64,000 bases of DNA from NCBI GenBank assembly GCA_977006965.1, contig OZ345352.1, positions 930,001-994,000 of the forward strand, in the 5' to 3' direction. A program made the translations under genes and the position numbers. A model generated the notes under the pieces. It was given only the letters and a program-made list of their open reading frames with translations, was not told where the DNA came from and made no database searches. How positions within the stretch are numbered: the first letter of the stretch is position 1; each line of letters opens with the position of its first letter. The DNA comes from Phymatolithon calcareum (taxonomy: Eukaryota; Rhodophyta; Florideophyceae; Hapalidiales). Shown here piece after piece: positions 11,343 to 22,500 of the stretch.

Positions 11343-11558
11343 GCCGATTCACCAAGGCCGAACCGAGACCAACGCGAACGCATTCGCTATGAGAGCTCTC
11401 ATACTACATGGGACTCTATGAGTGGATGTGGTCATGCGCGTGGCTGAGTGTGTAAGCACTTTAGCTTAGATTGAAGAAAGGAATCTTCCCCCCTTACCTG
11501 CGACGACTATAGACTGGCATATAAAACGAATCTTTTCACAAACAAGTATCAGAAAATA
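11343..11558 (+). repeat. Split direct repeat B2 (right end of retroelement)
   Basis: Second copy of B1. Its last base defines the right edge. On the minus strand its terminal bases put an early TGA onto the truncated NSE4 frame (stop at 11549-11551). Confidence 0.9.
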
Positions 11559-12403
11559 ACTCTTTTCCACGTCTTCTTGTCAAAGCCCATTACGAATTGT
11601 GAATTTTCCGACATTTCATGGGCAAGCCTGTTACTCGAATCGATGTATTCGAGCATGGGCGGCTGCAACTTTAAATTAAGTCTAGCGTATGTGTACTTGA
11701 CTAAGAAGCTTGAGAAGAAAATATTTTCAATTGTTCTTCTGTATCCGACTCGCTCATCCGGATCGACGACAAACTTCCAAAAGTGAACCTTCCTGTGCCT
11801 CTTCAGCTCATCCTTCAAAAGTAGAATCTTCTTATCTGCCTGCGTCTGCTCAAATTTACCACTCTCAATCTTGTTGGGACTCGCAGCGAAGAGACCTTTC
11901 GTCACCCGTTGCACCTTCTTACGGTGCTTCACAGGACCAGCATCCATGAGGGAGTTTCCGTGCATGAACTCGATAGCAGGGACAGTTTTCCATCGGTCAA
12001 AAACTGCTCTTCCGATATCCCATAGATTTAAGGTAACGAGGGTATTGCTCGCAATGATATCTTCACCAGGGACGTGCCCGGTCGACTGGTGCAAGATTCC
12101 GGCTAGAGCATCCACAAATGTCTTGGCGCCGTAGGCTCTGAGGCCAGCCTGAAACTATTTGAGCTGGCGGTAAGAATATCTTCCAAGCTTGTGGAAGGTT
12201 TTTGAATCAACACAGACATGATCTACAGTGTGCACCTTTTCGTGATTCTCCTGAGCTTTGCAAAAGTGGTCTAACAACACTAAGGAGCGGCAATCTGAAG
12301 CCTCGTACTTATCCTTGCTGACCTCAACATAGTCGTCCCGGAACTCCCGCAAGACGAATTTTGCCTTCTTGCGGCCTTCGCGAAGTGCGCTTACGGCGCT
12401 CAT
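11559..12403 (-). pseudogene. NSE4: NSE4, SMC5/6 complex kleisin subunit, interrupted
   Basis: NSE4 bridges the SMC5 and SMC6 heads in the complex that handles recombination intermediates in the nucleus. The frame starts at ATG 12403 with a charged helical N-terminus (LREGRKKAKFVLREFRDDY) typical of the kleisin N-domain. It continues through AKTFVDALAGILHQ and ends with the conserved C-terminal winged-helix block: KVHFWKFVVDP, RRTIENIFFSSFLV and VMGFDKKTWKRV. It is broken twice. An in-frame TAG lies at 12155-12157 (after YRQLK, before FQAGLRAYG), and the retroelement 7612-11558 cuts off the last 32-33 codons. No other stop or shift is seen over about 310 codons, so the damage is recent or the TAG is read through. 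A further 5' part of the gene cannot be excluded. Confidence 0.82.
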
Positions 12404-12409
12404 CGCCAA

Positions 12410-14655
12410 GGTTCATCAATGTGTGCTGATACAGTTTCGACCGGATAGGAGGTCACGGAGCACTCACGGAGAACACTGCACGGGCAACAGTTCAGCTATG
12501 GTCTAGTTCGGCTACATCATCGGGAAACTTGTTGGGGTTCCGATGGCACGGGACACCTGTGCCGAACAAGCTCCAACGGGGCGAGGCCGCTGGCACTGGG
12601 GATTGGCTCGCAAATTGTCGCGCCGAACAGGTCGTAAATCATACGACGATTGTATGACTCCTTCTTGTAGTGAGCTATGAGTGGTCAGTCTGACTTCTGC
12701 AGATCGGAACTGAGACTTGTACTGTCACGGACACGAATTACGATGTCACGGGGAAGGACTTTAACACTTGTAACGACTTCATTTGGGGTGCTAGTGATAT
12801 TAAACGAACTATTGCCAAAATTGAAATTAGACTTGAAAATCTTACGTTACGGAGCGTCTCCACAAACAAGGCAGTGAAGCACAGTTCAGCGTAACTCAAA
12901 CGAAAAATGGAACGTTGCGGAGTTTGTTCTCAGGTATTTTCTAGTTCACTGAGACTAGGGCAACACCATGCCCAACGTCACAGAGGAGCTAGTTCCAGTG
13001 CGTCATCTGCGAGGCAGAGCTGTTCAGGTCACTTGAGCGTACCTTAATATATCAGCATCCCCAGGGACACTCTTATCATCTTGAGCTCGGCTGTGGGCTG
13101 TGGGCGCTATAGTGTATTGGCCTTGGTCCCGTTGGCAAATGGTGCCATGGTTGAGATGAAGGCATACGGCGTGGGTGACGGAGGGTATCTGAAGAGACCC
13201 ATTGCTTTGGAGAGAATACTCACTGTGCACTGTGCAAGTTTCTCGGAAAGGATTTGAGCTGTTTTTCAAAATAAATGAAATGTTTAAAGTTTTTAAAGCC
13301 ATCGTAATTTCAGCTGTGACAGAAGTCACGTTCGCCGTGCACGTGGACGATGCGTGATCATTAGTTTTAATTGGCTACACACGACACGGTACATTTTGCA
13401 CCTGACGGTGCCATCGGCACGTCTCATATACACGCGGCTTGATGGTAACGACGTGCTCCGACGGCACTGGTGGATTAGCCGCCGATGGTACGCGAGTCCC
13501 GTGTCATCGGAACCCCAACTAGTTTCCCGATGATGTGCTGGGTATTCTGGTTGTTGGGCACCTTGCGCAGTACAGATACCCCCACCGTTAGAGGCGTCCT
13601 CTGATTGGAGAAGTGCCGAAAGTTAGCGCATTGCACGCACCTCGTCAGGTGATCCTGATCTCAATCTCGATCATTTGCACCATGAAATGTGAGGAAGACG
13701 AACTATTGGTCTTCCCCGCTACTATATCAAAAAAGTTTTCTCCGCTATCCAATCTATGTGCGCAGAGTCCCAAGTCCAATCCAGTCCAGAAACTCAATTT
13801 GATTACGCCATGCACGCTCAATTCACAACGAGAAAAATAGAACATTTTCCTCAAAACAGTGAAATATACACGAGAAACGGTTTTCTGTCCAAAAGGTTTC
13901 AAAATAATTCCATTTTAGGCAAAAATGATTGACTTATGGCCAATCTAGATCCAGACTTCTTCCGAAATCTCTGATTATATTTCCGGTAGGATTCTAGATC
14001 TTGGACAAAAAATATCCGTTCCAATCCATCTTCGATAGTCCAGCGAAATAATCCGTCCAACCAACACGCTTGAAACTGTAACGGAGATGCTTTTGTTGAT
14101 AATAGCTCCACGGTAGTGGATCTAGCTGCAGAGACCCCCTTCTGGAAGGTAGCTGGCTAATATTTTTCGGTCATTATTGTCTACTCACGGATCAGCTACT
14201 ATCTTGAGAGGTATTTCTGGGGTTGGAATGTGCGCTATTCCTTCCGCAAAGGCCACGCATTTCATGCACTGCGATGTCCTGACACTATAACGAATCCTGG
14301 ACTAACATAAGGAGTAAGAGAGCAGTTTTTGGAAAGGTTGCTGAATCTCCAACGAGCGAAACCTTTCAAGATCATGAGAGCTTAGACATAAATCACGCGC
14401 CCACCGTGACACCTCCACTTTCTTTTACCGATGGAAGGGATGCCCCTCTGAATGGGTGTCAAGTCGGGCATTGGGACCAATGAGATGACCAGAGGAGAAT
14501 GCGATGAATGGGTCCACAATGATCTTGAGAACGCATGTCTCACGGAGATACTTATTAAGATACCGACGATGACACATCCTGCGAGCAGTAGGAGGTACAG
14601 GACCTCGAATCGTCCCAAATGTTCACCATATTTCTAATACTCAACACAAGATTTC
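12410..14655. other. No recognisable gene
   Basis: This 2.2-kb stretch follows the NSE4 start. ORFs at 12677-12877, 13024-13329, 13613-13902 and 14382-14637 are short, overlap on opposite strands and show no motif. If NSE4 has a 5' exon it would lie here, but I cannot identify one. Confidence 0.4.
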
Positions 14656-14669
14656 TCTCTCGGATATGC

Positions 14670-14765
14670 AGAATCTAGCCAAAACGTCTTGGCCCTAGGA
14701 AAGTTGCCCCAAGCGTCAGCAGATGCATTGGTAACTTTTAAATAAAAATCTACCTTTCTTCTTCT
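14670..14765 (+). repeat. LINE family D 3' tail, 96-bp insertion
   Basis: The unit runs from AGAATCTAGCCAAAACGTCT to AACTTTTAAATAAAAATC and a TTC-rich end. A perfect 14-bp duplication TCTCTCGGATATGC flanks it (14656-14669 and 14766-14779). It has no coding sequence and is an extreme 5'-truncated retrotransposition event. Confidence 0.9.
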
Positions 14766-14779
14766 TCTCTCGGATATGC

Positions 14780-17700
14780 TGATAAGCACCCTCTGCCCTC
14801 TTCCGTTCCTGAACTATATGTCTCAACCTGAGGGAAGGCGACATCTATGCAAAGCAACATATTATGCTTAGAGAATGTCTATTGGATGAATGCAACTTTT
14901 GATGAAAAGTTTTGCCATGTCTATTACTGCGGTCATTGTAGATTGCGGGAATCTATCACTTGCCGAAATGCTGTTAGCTTTGACCCGCAAAATTCTCGAG
15001 CCCTTTCATATTACTTGTTGTGCAAGCTGTACGAGTACACTCTTCTGCTCCTCCGTTTGTCGCTTCTACGAATACGTTCTTTCATCTCAGCCTTATCTCT
15101 GGAGCATTTTATGTGCGGATTGTGTGTCTGCAAACAAGAAAGCTCCCCCCTCATCATCGTTCTCCTTCTCTTACTTTCCCTCAGCTCCTCATACGCGGAC
15201 TGCGCGTGAGCGAGCCTCGCGTTCCCATCTCTTCAATGTTGACTTCTTTTCGCGTTCCTCCTCGCCCAAGTTTTTCCTCCCAGTAGTCTATCCCATTTTC
15301 TCTGCCTTTCTTGCTCGTGGTAGCGCATCTTTAGTCTTGAATACTGTTCAGTATTTAGGCTCTTAGAAGTGAGGGACCGACGACGAAGTATCATCCATCG
15401 ACTATCTACTATCCACTATCTACGATTGACAATAGAGATATCTCAACGATCAAGTAAACCTCTTCATTCAAGCACAAAAACCGAGCTATCATTCTTGAAG
15501 CGCGCATATCCGGCGAGGAACATTGTGGCCGATGATATTTCTGATTCTACAGTCATAATCTACAGTATAATTCTGAATGAGTTCACATATTTTGGAGACT
15601 ACTGCGAATATCGATTGTCAGAAAACCCCTTCAAAGTCCTTCCAAATTGACCTTGTACACAAAATTTTGTTGCATAATGACACGCGAGTGAAGAAGTTAG
15701 AGACAATACGGCCAGAAAGGGGATCTCACACTCCTCAGTGCGTCAATGAAACACAGTGGAAGGATGGACTAAGTGAAATGGATCGGAGAGGCAGGGTTCT
15801 GAGCACCCTTCAATTAGTGAGGAGTACAACCAGCATATGAATTGGTCCACTTTCATAGCAGTGGAAGTGGATTGGACATTTCTCAAGCCGAGATACTGAT
15901 CAAAAAACAATATCCTCTTGAGCTTGCGTGGACGAGGGAGCTAGTACGCGCTAAGGGTCACGGGGACTGGAGCGTGCTGTTCCGTGCCTTGAGTGATAAG
16001 TACAGATATCTATTGTCCCAGCTTTTTAAAGAACCAACAGGGCCGTGATGATGCTTTACACGCCGTTTAATTCGCCGATTCTCAGGAGACTGCTGATTTC
16101 CAAATCCCCTGCGTTAGGAACGGAGGGGGGGGGCTTGTATTAAGGCTATTTCTGTTGGTGCAGAAGCTCCTCGAATTTCATCTCTGTTTGGATGAGAGCT
16201 GTAGATGGCCTCTTGAACTCTACTTTGTTCCTAGTTCATTCACGTCACAAATAGGTATAGCATAATTGTAGTCAATGGCCGCCTTTATTTCAAAACATGA
16301 AGTCGAAATTAATGTTTTTCATGAGGACCTTGCAAGACATCCACGCTCTACTGTTTCTACTCTCCATTATTTCGAGTGAATGTGATTATACAATGCTTAT
16401 TGCAATTGTTCAGTAAGAGGACTGAATCTGTGCTGATGCCACAAGCAAGCTTATCGACAACATTTTGATCGCTTCTACCCGACTTCACAATTTAGGGCAA
16501 ATCTGTAAAGCTATTTAGCATATGTAAGTAGACCAGCTCTTTCCAGCATATCCTCTACAAATCTGAGTTCAGAGTAGCTGAAGACTTTGCGCGCCACAGT
16601 TTGAACTGCGAAATCAAATACGTTTTTGATGGTTTCGTACGACATGCTCATCTGGTGATGGATCAGATGACATACGTTTCTGTACATCCTACGTCATCTT
16701 GTTAGCAACTTGATCCACTTCCCGGTTCGTTCCCATGTTGCTACGGAGGGAGGGAAACCTAGCTTTCGGGACACAATTTGCCTGCCACGAACGAGAACAG
16801 TTGCTAAGCAGAATTTTGTCCACATATTTAGACTATCTATCCCATTCCCTGATTACGCGCCTATCGAACGAACAGAGTGGCGTTGTTATCACATGGGCGA
16901 CCATGATTCACAACCATTGTTTTTACTCACCGCAGGATGCAACTAACAAGATAGCGGACTGATTGCGCCGTTCTTGTTCCCTAAACGATATAAATGAATG
17001 ATATCTACCACATCGCTCCCATGGAAGCACCTTAATGTATATCTTCTAAGTCAAAGATCTCGAAACCACACTTCAATCAAGCAAGTAGTTTCTTGACGAG
17101 AGGCGTTTTTTCCTTATAGTAGAAGAAATTTTGACCTAATATTTATCTCAGCTCCACACCTCACACTCAGGTAGAACCAAGACGGGCGACCTCAAATTAC
17201 GATATCGTACGAATACATACATCGGCTTCAATACTTTGCTTGAAATATTGATTACAGACCGGAAACATTCTGGAGAACAGCTAGTTGTACCGCTGCAACA
17301 CCACAGAATTCATTAAGAATGATTCTAAATTGTTAGAATGGTGGTACTCCACTAATCCACGCTACTAAATCAAGAATCAATTATCGCTAAGAGTAGCGCC
17401 CTCTATATATAGAGCATATTAATACGCCTCCAGGTGCGATCTGAAAATATTTCAATTTGGGCCATTTAGCAGTTGTCACATGTCATTGGCATTTCAGCTG
17501 CGTCCGCCATATCCAAAGCAGTAGAAAAGCGGTAGGAATTTCTCAAGAATAGCTGTTCTCGTCTGACATCAGCCTGCTTACTTGTTCACATTCTACGGCA
17601 TTGTGACCACGGCTCATTCCACTCCCCAATCAACTCGAAAATAGTTCTCAGTCCCTTTTCAATGTACGCAGCATAGTACATCGATTGGATGACATTGCGT

Positions 17701-18158
17701 ATACATATACCAAAGAGAAGTTGCTCTGGAGTTGGCGAGTGTCGGCGTTAAGGGCTTGAAAAATAAAACTTGCCATGTACCCCCTCCTTACTTCGACCCA
17801 TAGTTGTAAAACCTGAAAGTTAAATGAAAATCGTTGGTCACTTGGACTCTTCCTATTAAAAAGCCATAAAATCAACCTTACTAACGTCGATACTTTCCCA
17901 GTAGTACTTCGTGGCACAAACTCCGATATCAAAAGATGTAACATTGACTCCCAGAATTTTAAATATTCTGATGGAACGCATTGGCCGCAGATCACCATCT
18001 GTCAAGTTTTTTCCCTCGACGGTAGATACCCAGCCGTTTTAGATTATAAACGAAACTTTTCTTCCCTCTCGTCTTAATTTTCCGTCAGCCGTTTCATGAA
18101 GCGAGACTTGCTGAGATGTCTTCAACATCAACCGCTAGATCAGTGTCTTGCGCGCAGA
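14780..18158. other. Gene-poor interval with a ladder of small ORFs
   Basis: Three plus-strand ORFs follow each other in shifting frames: 15369-15650, 15577-15840 and 15842-16048. The last contains a plausible helical segment (SQAEILIKKQYPLELAWTRE). They might be a decayed gene, but no family is recognised. A CT-rich stretch at 15050-15350 creates long Ser/Leu-rich frames that I regard as compositional. A G9 run lies near 16127. The ORF at 17648-17998 on the minus strand has no recognisable motif. Confidence 0.35.
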
Positions 18159-18168
18159 CGGAATGCTT

Positions 18169-18278
18169 TTTGAGTTTATTCTCTACGTCCTGGACGCCTA
18201 CAGAGGAGAGGCTCTCCGCTCACGGAGCGGGGCTCTTGTGCAGGGGTTGTGTCCTTGTGTAGCTTGACAGCGAGATTT
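18169..18278 (-). repeat. Short retro-tail flanked by a target duplication
   Basis: On the minus strand it ends AGAATAAACTCAAAAA, like the other LINE tails. A 10-bp duplication CGGAATGCTT flanks it (18159-18168 and 18279-18288). It contains a GC-rich inverted repeat (CTCCGCTCACGGAGCGG). I found no second copy in the window. Confidence 0.6.
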
Positions 18279-18289
18279 CGGAATGCTTC

Positions 18290-19491
18290 GAGTTCGAACC
18301 GAAGCGATGAAGTAAGTTTGTGAATCTCCAGACTCGTCTTGTTCGTGCTCACAGACTTCTAGAGCGGAAATGTCGTCAAATTGGTTAAGCGTTCAAATGG
18401 AGGAAATTGAACACACATACCGTAAACTCTTCGCCTCACGTTCAGCTGTATCCACAACGCAGTGAATTCAGTCACCATCTTGTACGTTCACGTACATAGA
18501 CGTCATCTTAACAATATTAATGACTGTACCTATACGAACGGATTATGAAATTCTCCTCTTTTAAGGACCTCACATTACACAATGACACATGAGTTTCACT
18601 AAGCTTCTAATTTCTTTCAGACGCACATCCGCCGCCATCACCGTCAGCTCCCATTGCGAGGTGTACGTCGTGGCATGTGGCATTGTTCCCTCAAGGTCAA
18701 CACCCGCGCGTTGATGGTCGGATCTCTTCCACAAATTCGATAAACAAGGTTTTGAATGGCGTTTATCTCTACTCAATCTCGATTTGTCGATGGCTACCAG
18801 TCGCACATTTGAATCTATTGTAGAAACAAAGACTAAAGAGACAGACGCTTAGTTTTGCTCTAGTCCAAGAGACTTCTAAATACGAACTTGTCCTACACAG
18901 ACACCGAAGGAGCAATCTTGTGTTTCTTAAGCAGTCTATGAGGCAACAATAAGATTTCTCCTGGCAATATCTGTAAGGCATTCTAGTTTAAGATTCGTAT
19001 GTTTTGGAATCAATCAAGGCTTTGGTATATTGAGTAGGACAGCATTTCAGACTTGGCATTGGCGAGGCCCTCAATAATTTGAAACTACGTAATGCTATGG
19101 TGATGTGCTATATGGAAATTATTCGCCCGCTTGGCACGTTACCTCGCATCCATTTACCGACGAGGTTCCGTGTAAGGACCTGAAAAGAATAAGAATAGCT
19201 TCTCACCGATCTGATGGATTGGGAATGGAGTTGCCATTTATGTACTCTGTCCCAGCCACACGTTCATCTTCAGGCCGCAACTTTGCTTTTTATGCATTGT
19301 GTGTCGAATTTTCTCTCTCAACGTTCATACAAACCAATCTGCTGGATAGAATGGTCTCCTTTTTGGGAAAGGCTATACCCGAAGGTCACTACTACTTAAG
19401 CTTATGGGATGGTGAAGATGACAAAAATCAAACTCACCAGTGCACACATCTCTGACCCACAGCGCCGCAAATTTTTCGAACAATCACCGCA
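18290..19491. other. Upstream region of the carbonic anhydrase gene
   Basis: No supportable gene. Minus-strand ORFs of 70-78 codons (18570-18981) and plus-strand ORFs at 19105-19455 lack motifs. The immediate upstream bases of the ATG at 19492 show no clear promoter element. Confidence 0.35.
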
Positions 19492-20340
19492 ATGATGTCA
19501 GTCAGTCTGTGCGTTATCGCCTCGCTCGTTCTCATCGCCTCCAGCGCCACCGTCCCAAAGGTCTGTCCGGTGGAAGATCCTTTTCCCTTGGAAGGTCAAG
19601 TGTCCGGTCTCGCCGCTTTTTCCTACGAACCAGAGGAACGAAATGGTCCGGCAAGATGGGGTGATATGAACTGTGATTCTGGCCGCTTCAGCGCGTTCGC
19701 CGCCTGCTCCTATTGCACGCCAACCGAATGCCTTGGAAAGTCGCAGTCTCCGATCAACATTGTCCGTGCGAACTGGACTGCGAAACCGCTAGACCAGGGC
19801 CCGAAAATCAGCATCCCCGACAACGCAAGCATGGTCTTCAAGCCCGCGCCCGCAAACTTCGAGCTCGAGTGCATCGAGAAGAACACTTGTGGCTCCTCGG
19901 AATACCAGGGAACGACGTACTTTGTGGACCATATTCACTTTCATCACTCAAGCGAGCATCAAGTCGACGGCGAGAGCTTTCCCATGGAACTTCATTTCGT
20001 ACACATCTCGGCCGAAGGCGGTCTCTTCGTGGTTACTGAGATCTTCACCCCGGGAGCGCACAACGAAGCTCTTGAAATGGTGTTCAAGATCGCGGACTGG
20101 CAGACTAGGGGTATTGTCGATCTTGGATTTCTTATTGGACCAGCCGCGAATGGAACCGCTGTATACAAAGGCGGTCTCACCACGCCGCCGTGCAGTGAAG
20201 GCGTGACCTTTGCCGTCTCTATGAACTTCGAGAATGCTTCAATGGAACAGATCGAGCACTACATGAAACTTGTTGGCAACATGAAGAACAACCGGCCGGT
20301 GCAACCTCTTAATGACCGCAGTGTTACGATCTACAGTTAA
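19492..20340 (+). CDS. Secreted alpha-type carbonic anhydrase
   Basis: Alpha carbonic anhydrases interconvert CO2 and bicarbonate. This one is probably extracellular or periplasmic-space, where it would feed inorganic carbon to the cell. The 282-residue chain has a signal peptide (hydrophobic residues 3-19, cleavage near SSAT). The domain follows with SQSPINI (residues 84-90) and the zinc block HIHFHHSSEHQVDG. Zinc ligands by alignment are His149, His151 and His168 (in MELHFVH), the catalytic Thr is T230 in GGLTTPPCSEG, and Cys80 and Cys234 are placed for the usual disulfide. Length is normal for a secreted alpha-CA, there are no introns, and the frame is intact to TAA. ATG 19492 and the next codon ATG 19495 are both possible starts. 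It is the best-supported host gene here. Confidence 0.96.
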   Translation: MMSVSLCVIASLVLIASSATVPKVCPVEDPFPLEGQVSGLAAFSYEPEERNGPARWGDMNCDSGRFSAFAACSYCTPTECLGKSQSPINIVRANWTAKPLDQGPKISIPDNASMVFKPAPANFELECIEKNTCGSSEYQGTTYFVDHIHFHHSSEHQVDGESFPMELHFVHISAEGGLFVVTEIFTPGAHNEALEMVFKIADWQTRGIVDLGFLIGPAANGTAVYKGGLTTPPCSEGVTFAVSMNFENASMEQIEHYMKLVGNMKNNRPVQPLNDRSVTIYS

Positions 20341-20687
20341 TGCAGCCTAGAGAACAGCGCTTTGTTCAGAAGACGGACAATATTGCTATGTTGCACCATT
20401 TTGTTCAACCTTGCATGTCAAGGTAGAGGATCCGAAAGGTAGGAATTTAATGTTTGATTGTTTTGATTTGTGTTGAGCCATAAAATTTGTTTTTGCCTTT
20501 GATCCATCTCGCTACACTGCTACATGAAGGAAACTCTTAGCAGACTACTCAAATTTAAAAAGTTTAATACTGCTTTGCAGGTCAGAAAATATTCCGCATT
20601 GCGCTCAGCATCCATTGGTTGTTCGATGCGGAAACTGGCTTCAATTGAGCTATGTAACCTCGCATCAAAATTACTCATAAATGCATT
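20341..20687. other. 3' region of the carbonic anhydrase gene
   Basis: AT-rich flank with no gene. An AATAAA-like poly(A) signal is not obvious. CCATAAAATTTG near 20478 is the closest candidate. Confidence 0.35.
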
Positions 20688-20850
20688 CGTAATTAAGTGG
20701 ATTTATTGAGAAGGTACCATGTGCCCCAAGGCGAGGAAAGTCGGCACCTTTCTCAGCATTCTACTGCACCCGAAATTTCGGTTTCTTAATCAGAATTAAT
20801 TAGTATCGCGTCGATGGCTCGGGCCACGTTGGTCTCCTCTGTAGGGGTCC
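20688..20850 (-). repeat. LINE family H 3' end
   Basis: About 160 bp closely match 52146-52300. Shared blocks include GGATTTATTGAGAAGGTACC and GGGCCACGTYGGTCTCCTCT. On the minus strand the unit reads from a short open frame into an AATAAATCCACTTAATTA tail, the layout of a LINE 3' end. The copy at 52146 is joined to LINE coding sequence. Confidence 0.7.
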
Positions 20851-21000
20851 ATGTTGGCTTTCTCAGGATGCTCTTCAGTATTCTAACTGCCCATGCTCCT
20901 TGACTTCCCATTTCTTCAATTTACATTGGCGAATTTCTTGGAAACTGACCTACAAACCAGCTTACGTCATAAATGCATTCTACGTCATTTCAAGTATGGG

Positions 21001-21117
21001 ATATTTGATGATTTTATTTTTGAGAGCTCCCAAAGCCTCACCTTGGAGTAACGGGGCAGCTCTTGCATAATCTCTACGCTAAAGTCATCTGGCTGCTCAA
21101 AACGTTCTTGATTGGTA
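21001..21117 (-). repeat. LINE family E 3' tail with target duplication
   Basis: A perfect 14-bp duplication ATTTCAAGTATGGG (20987-21000 and 21118-21131) flanks a 117-bp unit matching 1031-1150. On the minus strand it ends AGGCTTTGGGAGCTCTCAAA plus an AT-rich tail. It is a truncated retro-insertion. Confidence 0.88.
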
Positions 21118-21590
21118 ATTTCAAGTATGGGCTTGTCTAATCTGTTCCTTCAAATATGATGCACGTTAGCCAAAGCGCATGTTGAGCTCTCATCCATCCT
21201 GACAAATCGAAAATGGCCTGTGTCAGAGCATGTGCCAAAGGGATGACCCGTGACCGACGAAACATTCCCAATAATCCCAAGGGCTTGGTCGGCTATTTTT
21301 AGTTCCCCATTACGTAATTGCTCGGTGCATTTGACACTGAGCCGGGAACCGTAACTATTATCAATTCTTTGTTTCGGAAAGTATTGGACAATCTACTCGT
21401 TGGTATGTGGATTGTATCCATGAAGCAATAGAAAGGTATTCAGAAGAGGTCAATTTGTGGACAATTTTAGGACGATCAACAGAGAGCACTATAAGCGCCC
21501 CAGAGCGAGCATTTTGTTCAGAAAAATGACTTAAATTCGGACATCCTTGTCACTCTCAAGTGTACGGAAATCCATAATTTATTGCTACCG

Positions 21591-21720
21591 CAACTATGGG
21601 ATATGTAATGATTTATTTAAATGCTCCCATCGCCTCACCTAGGAGTAACAGGGCTTGGTTTCCGAACCGTTTTCTAATGTAGCGTAGTCTGGTCACTCAT
21701 GGCCTCCTTAATTCGAATTT
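21591..21720 (-). repeat. Diverged LINE family E 3' tail
   Basis: It resembles the unit at 21001 (GGGATATGTAATGATTTATT, then GCCTCACCTAGGAGTAACAG) with many substitutions. It is an older copy of the same family and no duplication was found. Confidence 0.55.
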
Positions 21721-21970
21721 CTCTACTAACAAGTGCACGTGTGAGTTGTTTGCACTCATCTGCCACATCAGACCGGAACTATAGTGCACCCAGGCTTCCG
21801 TTTGATTTATTTAATTATTATGTTGCTTTTTACCATGTCATAGAGCCTTGAAATTTTCACGACACATGCCAGCTTAATCAGTGATGTACGTACGGCTGGG
21901 TGGAGCTCTCGTCTCACACAATAAAGCTGCTGGGACTGACCCAGTGCATCTGAGTGTCGTAAAGCTTATT

Positions 21971-22199
21971 TTACTCTCTTCGACTTGGTGGTCCTTTATC
22001 AGAAACCCTTTTCGGCGGAAGAGCGAATAATACATCACAATTAAACTTGGTGGTCCTTTGATTACAAAGGGACCCTTTGGAGTTACAAGCGACTTTCAAT
22101 AGGTCAAGGCCTAGGGACCTTGACCGTCGGAATGGGTTATGCAATAATATTTTTTGGGTTATACTTGCTTGCCGAACTCCATCCATGGATGAGTTCGGC
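21971..22199. other. Paired palindromes, possible decayed small element
   Basis: GGTCCTTTGATTACAAAGGG near 22052 is a near-perfect inverted repeat. A second, 29-bp near-palindrome lies at 22171-22199, with arms GCCGAACTC and GAGTTCGGC around CCATGG. CTTGGTGGTCCTTT also occurs twice (about 21983 and 22046). A 71-codon minus-strand ORF overlaps the region. I cannot name the structure. Confidence 0.4.
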
Positions 22200-22500
22200 G
22201 CCTTTTATAGTGTTTTGGTGAGCACACGGCACACGATGATCTAATCTTACGTGGTGCTCCAATTCAGTACCCTGCAGTTGATAGTGCTAAATTCGGTGCT
22301 CACGCGCAGTGATACATTCTCATCGCTTTTCCTCTCTCACGTCGTCTCGAGTTGCCAGTTCATCGACCATGCCAAATTAGGGACACTGAGGAGCTCCTTC
22401 CAGATTTCGACTTGATCCCACCCTAAACTTCACCTTCTGATATTAGTCTTCTATAACGAACGGAATGGGATAATAAAACAAACAAAGCTGTTTTTGTGAC

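Larger units (their letters stand above)
7612..11558 (+). mobile_element. DIRS-order tyrosine-recombinase retroelement (Ngaro/PAT-like), RT deleted
   Basis: The element has split direct repeats in the order A1, internal region, B1-A2-B2, which is the arrangement known from PAT and Ngaro elements. A1 is 7612-7715, B1 10914-11129, A2 11126-11229 and B2 11343-11558. The internal region holds a basic gag-like ORF, a remnant of RNase H and a tyrosine recombinase, all on the plus strand. No reverse transcriptase YxDD region is present between the gag-like ORF and the RNase H remnant, and the distance is too short to hold one. The recombinase is frameshifted. There is no target-site duplication, as expected for recombinase-mediated insertion. 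The element sits antisense inside NSE4. It is a non-autonomous deletion derivative that still has both ends. Confidence 0.85.

Noticed and set aside
14890-15366. 158-codon Ser/Phe-rich ORF
   Set aside because: It lies in a pyrimidine-rich stretch with several overlapping open frames and no motif.
18250-18330. Possible tRNA (GGTTCGAACTC on the minus strand)
   Set aside because: The T-arm does not fold with the required pairs and no A box or acceptor stem is present.
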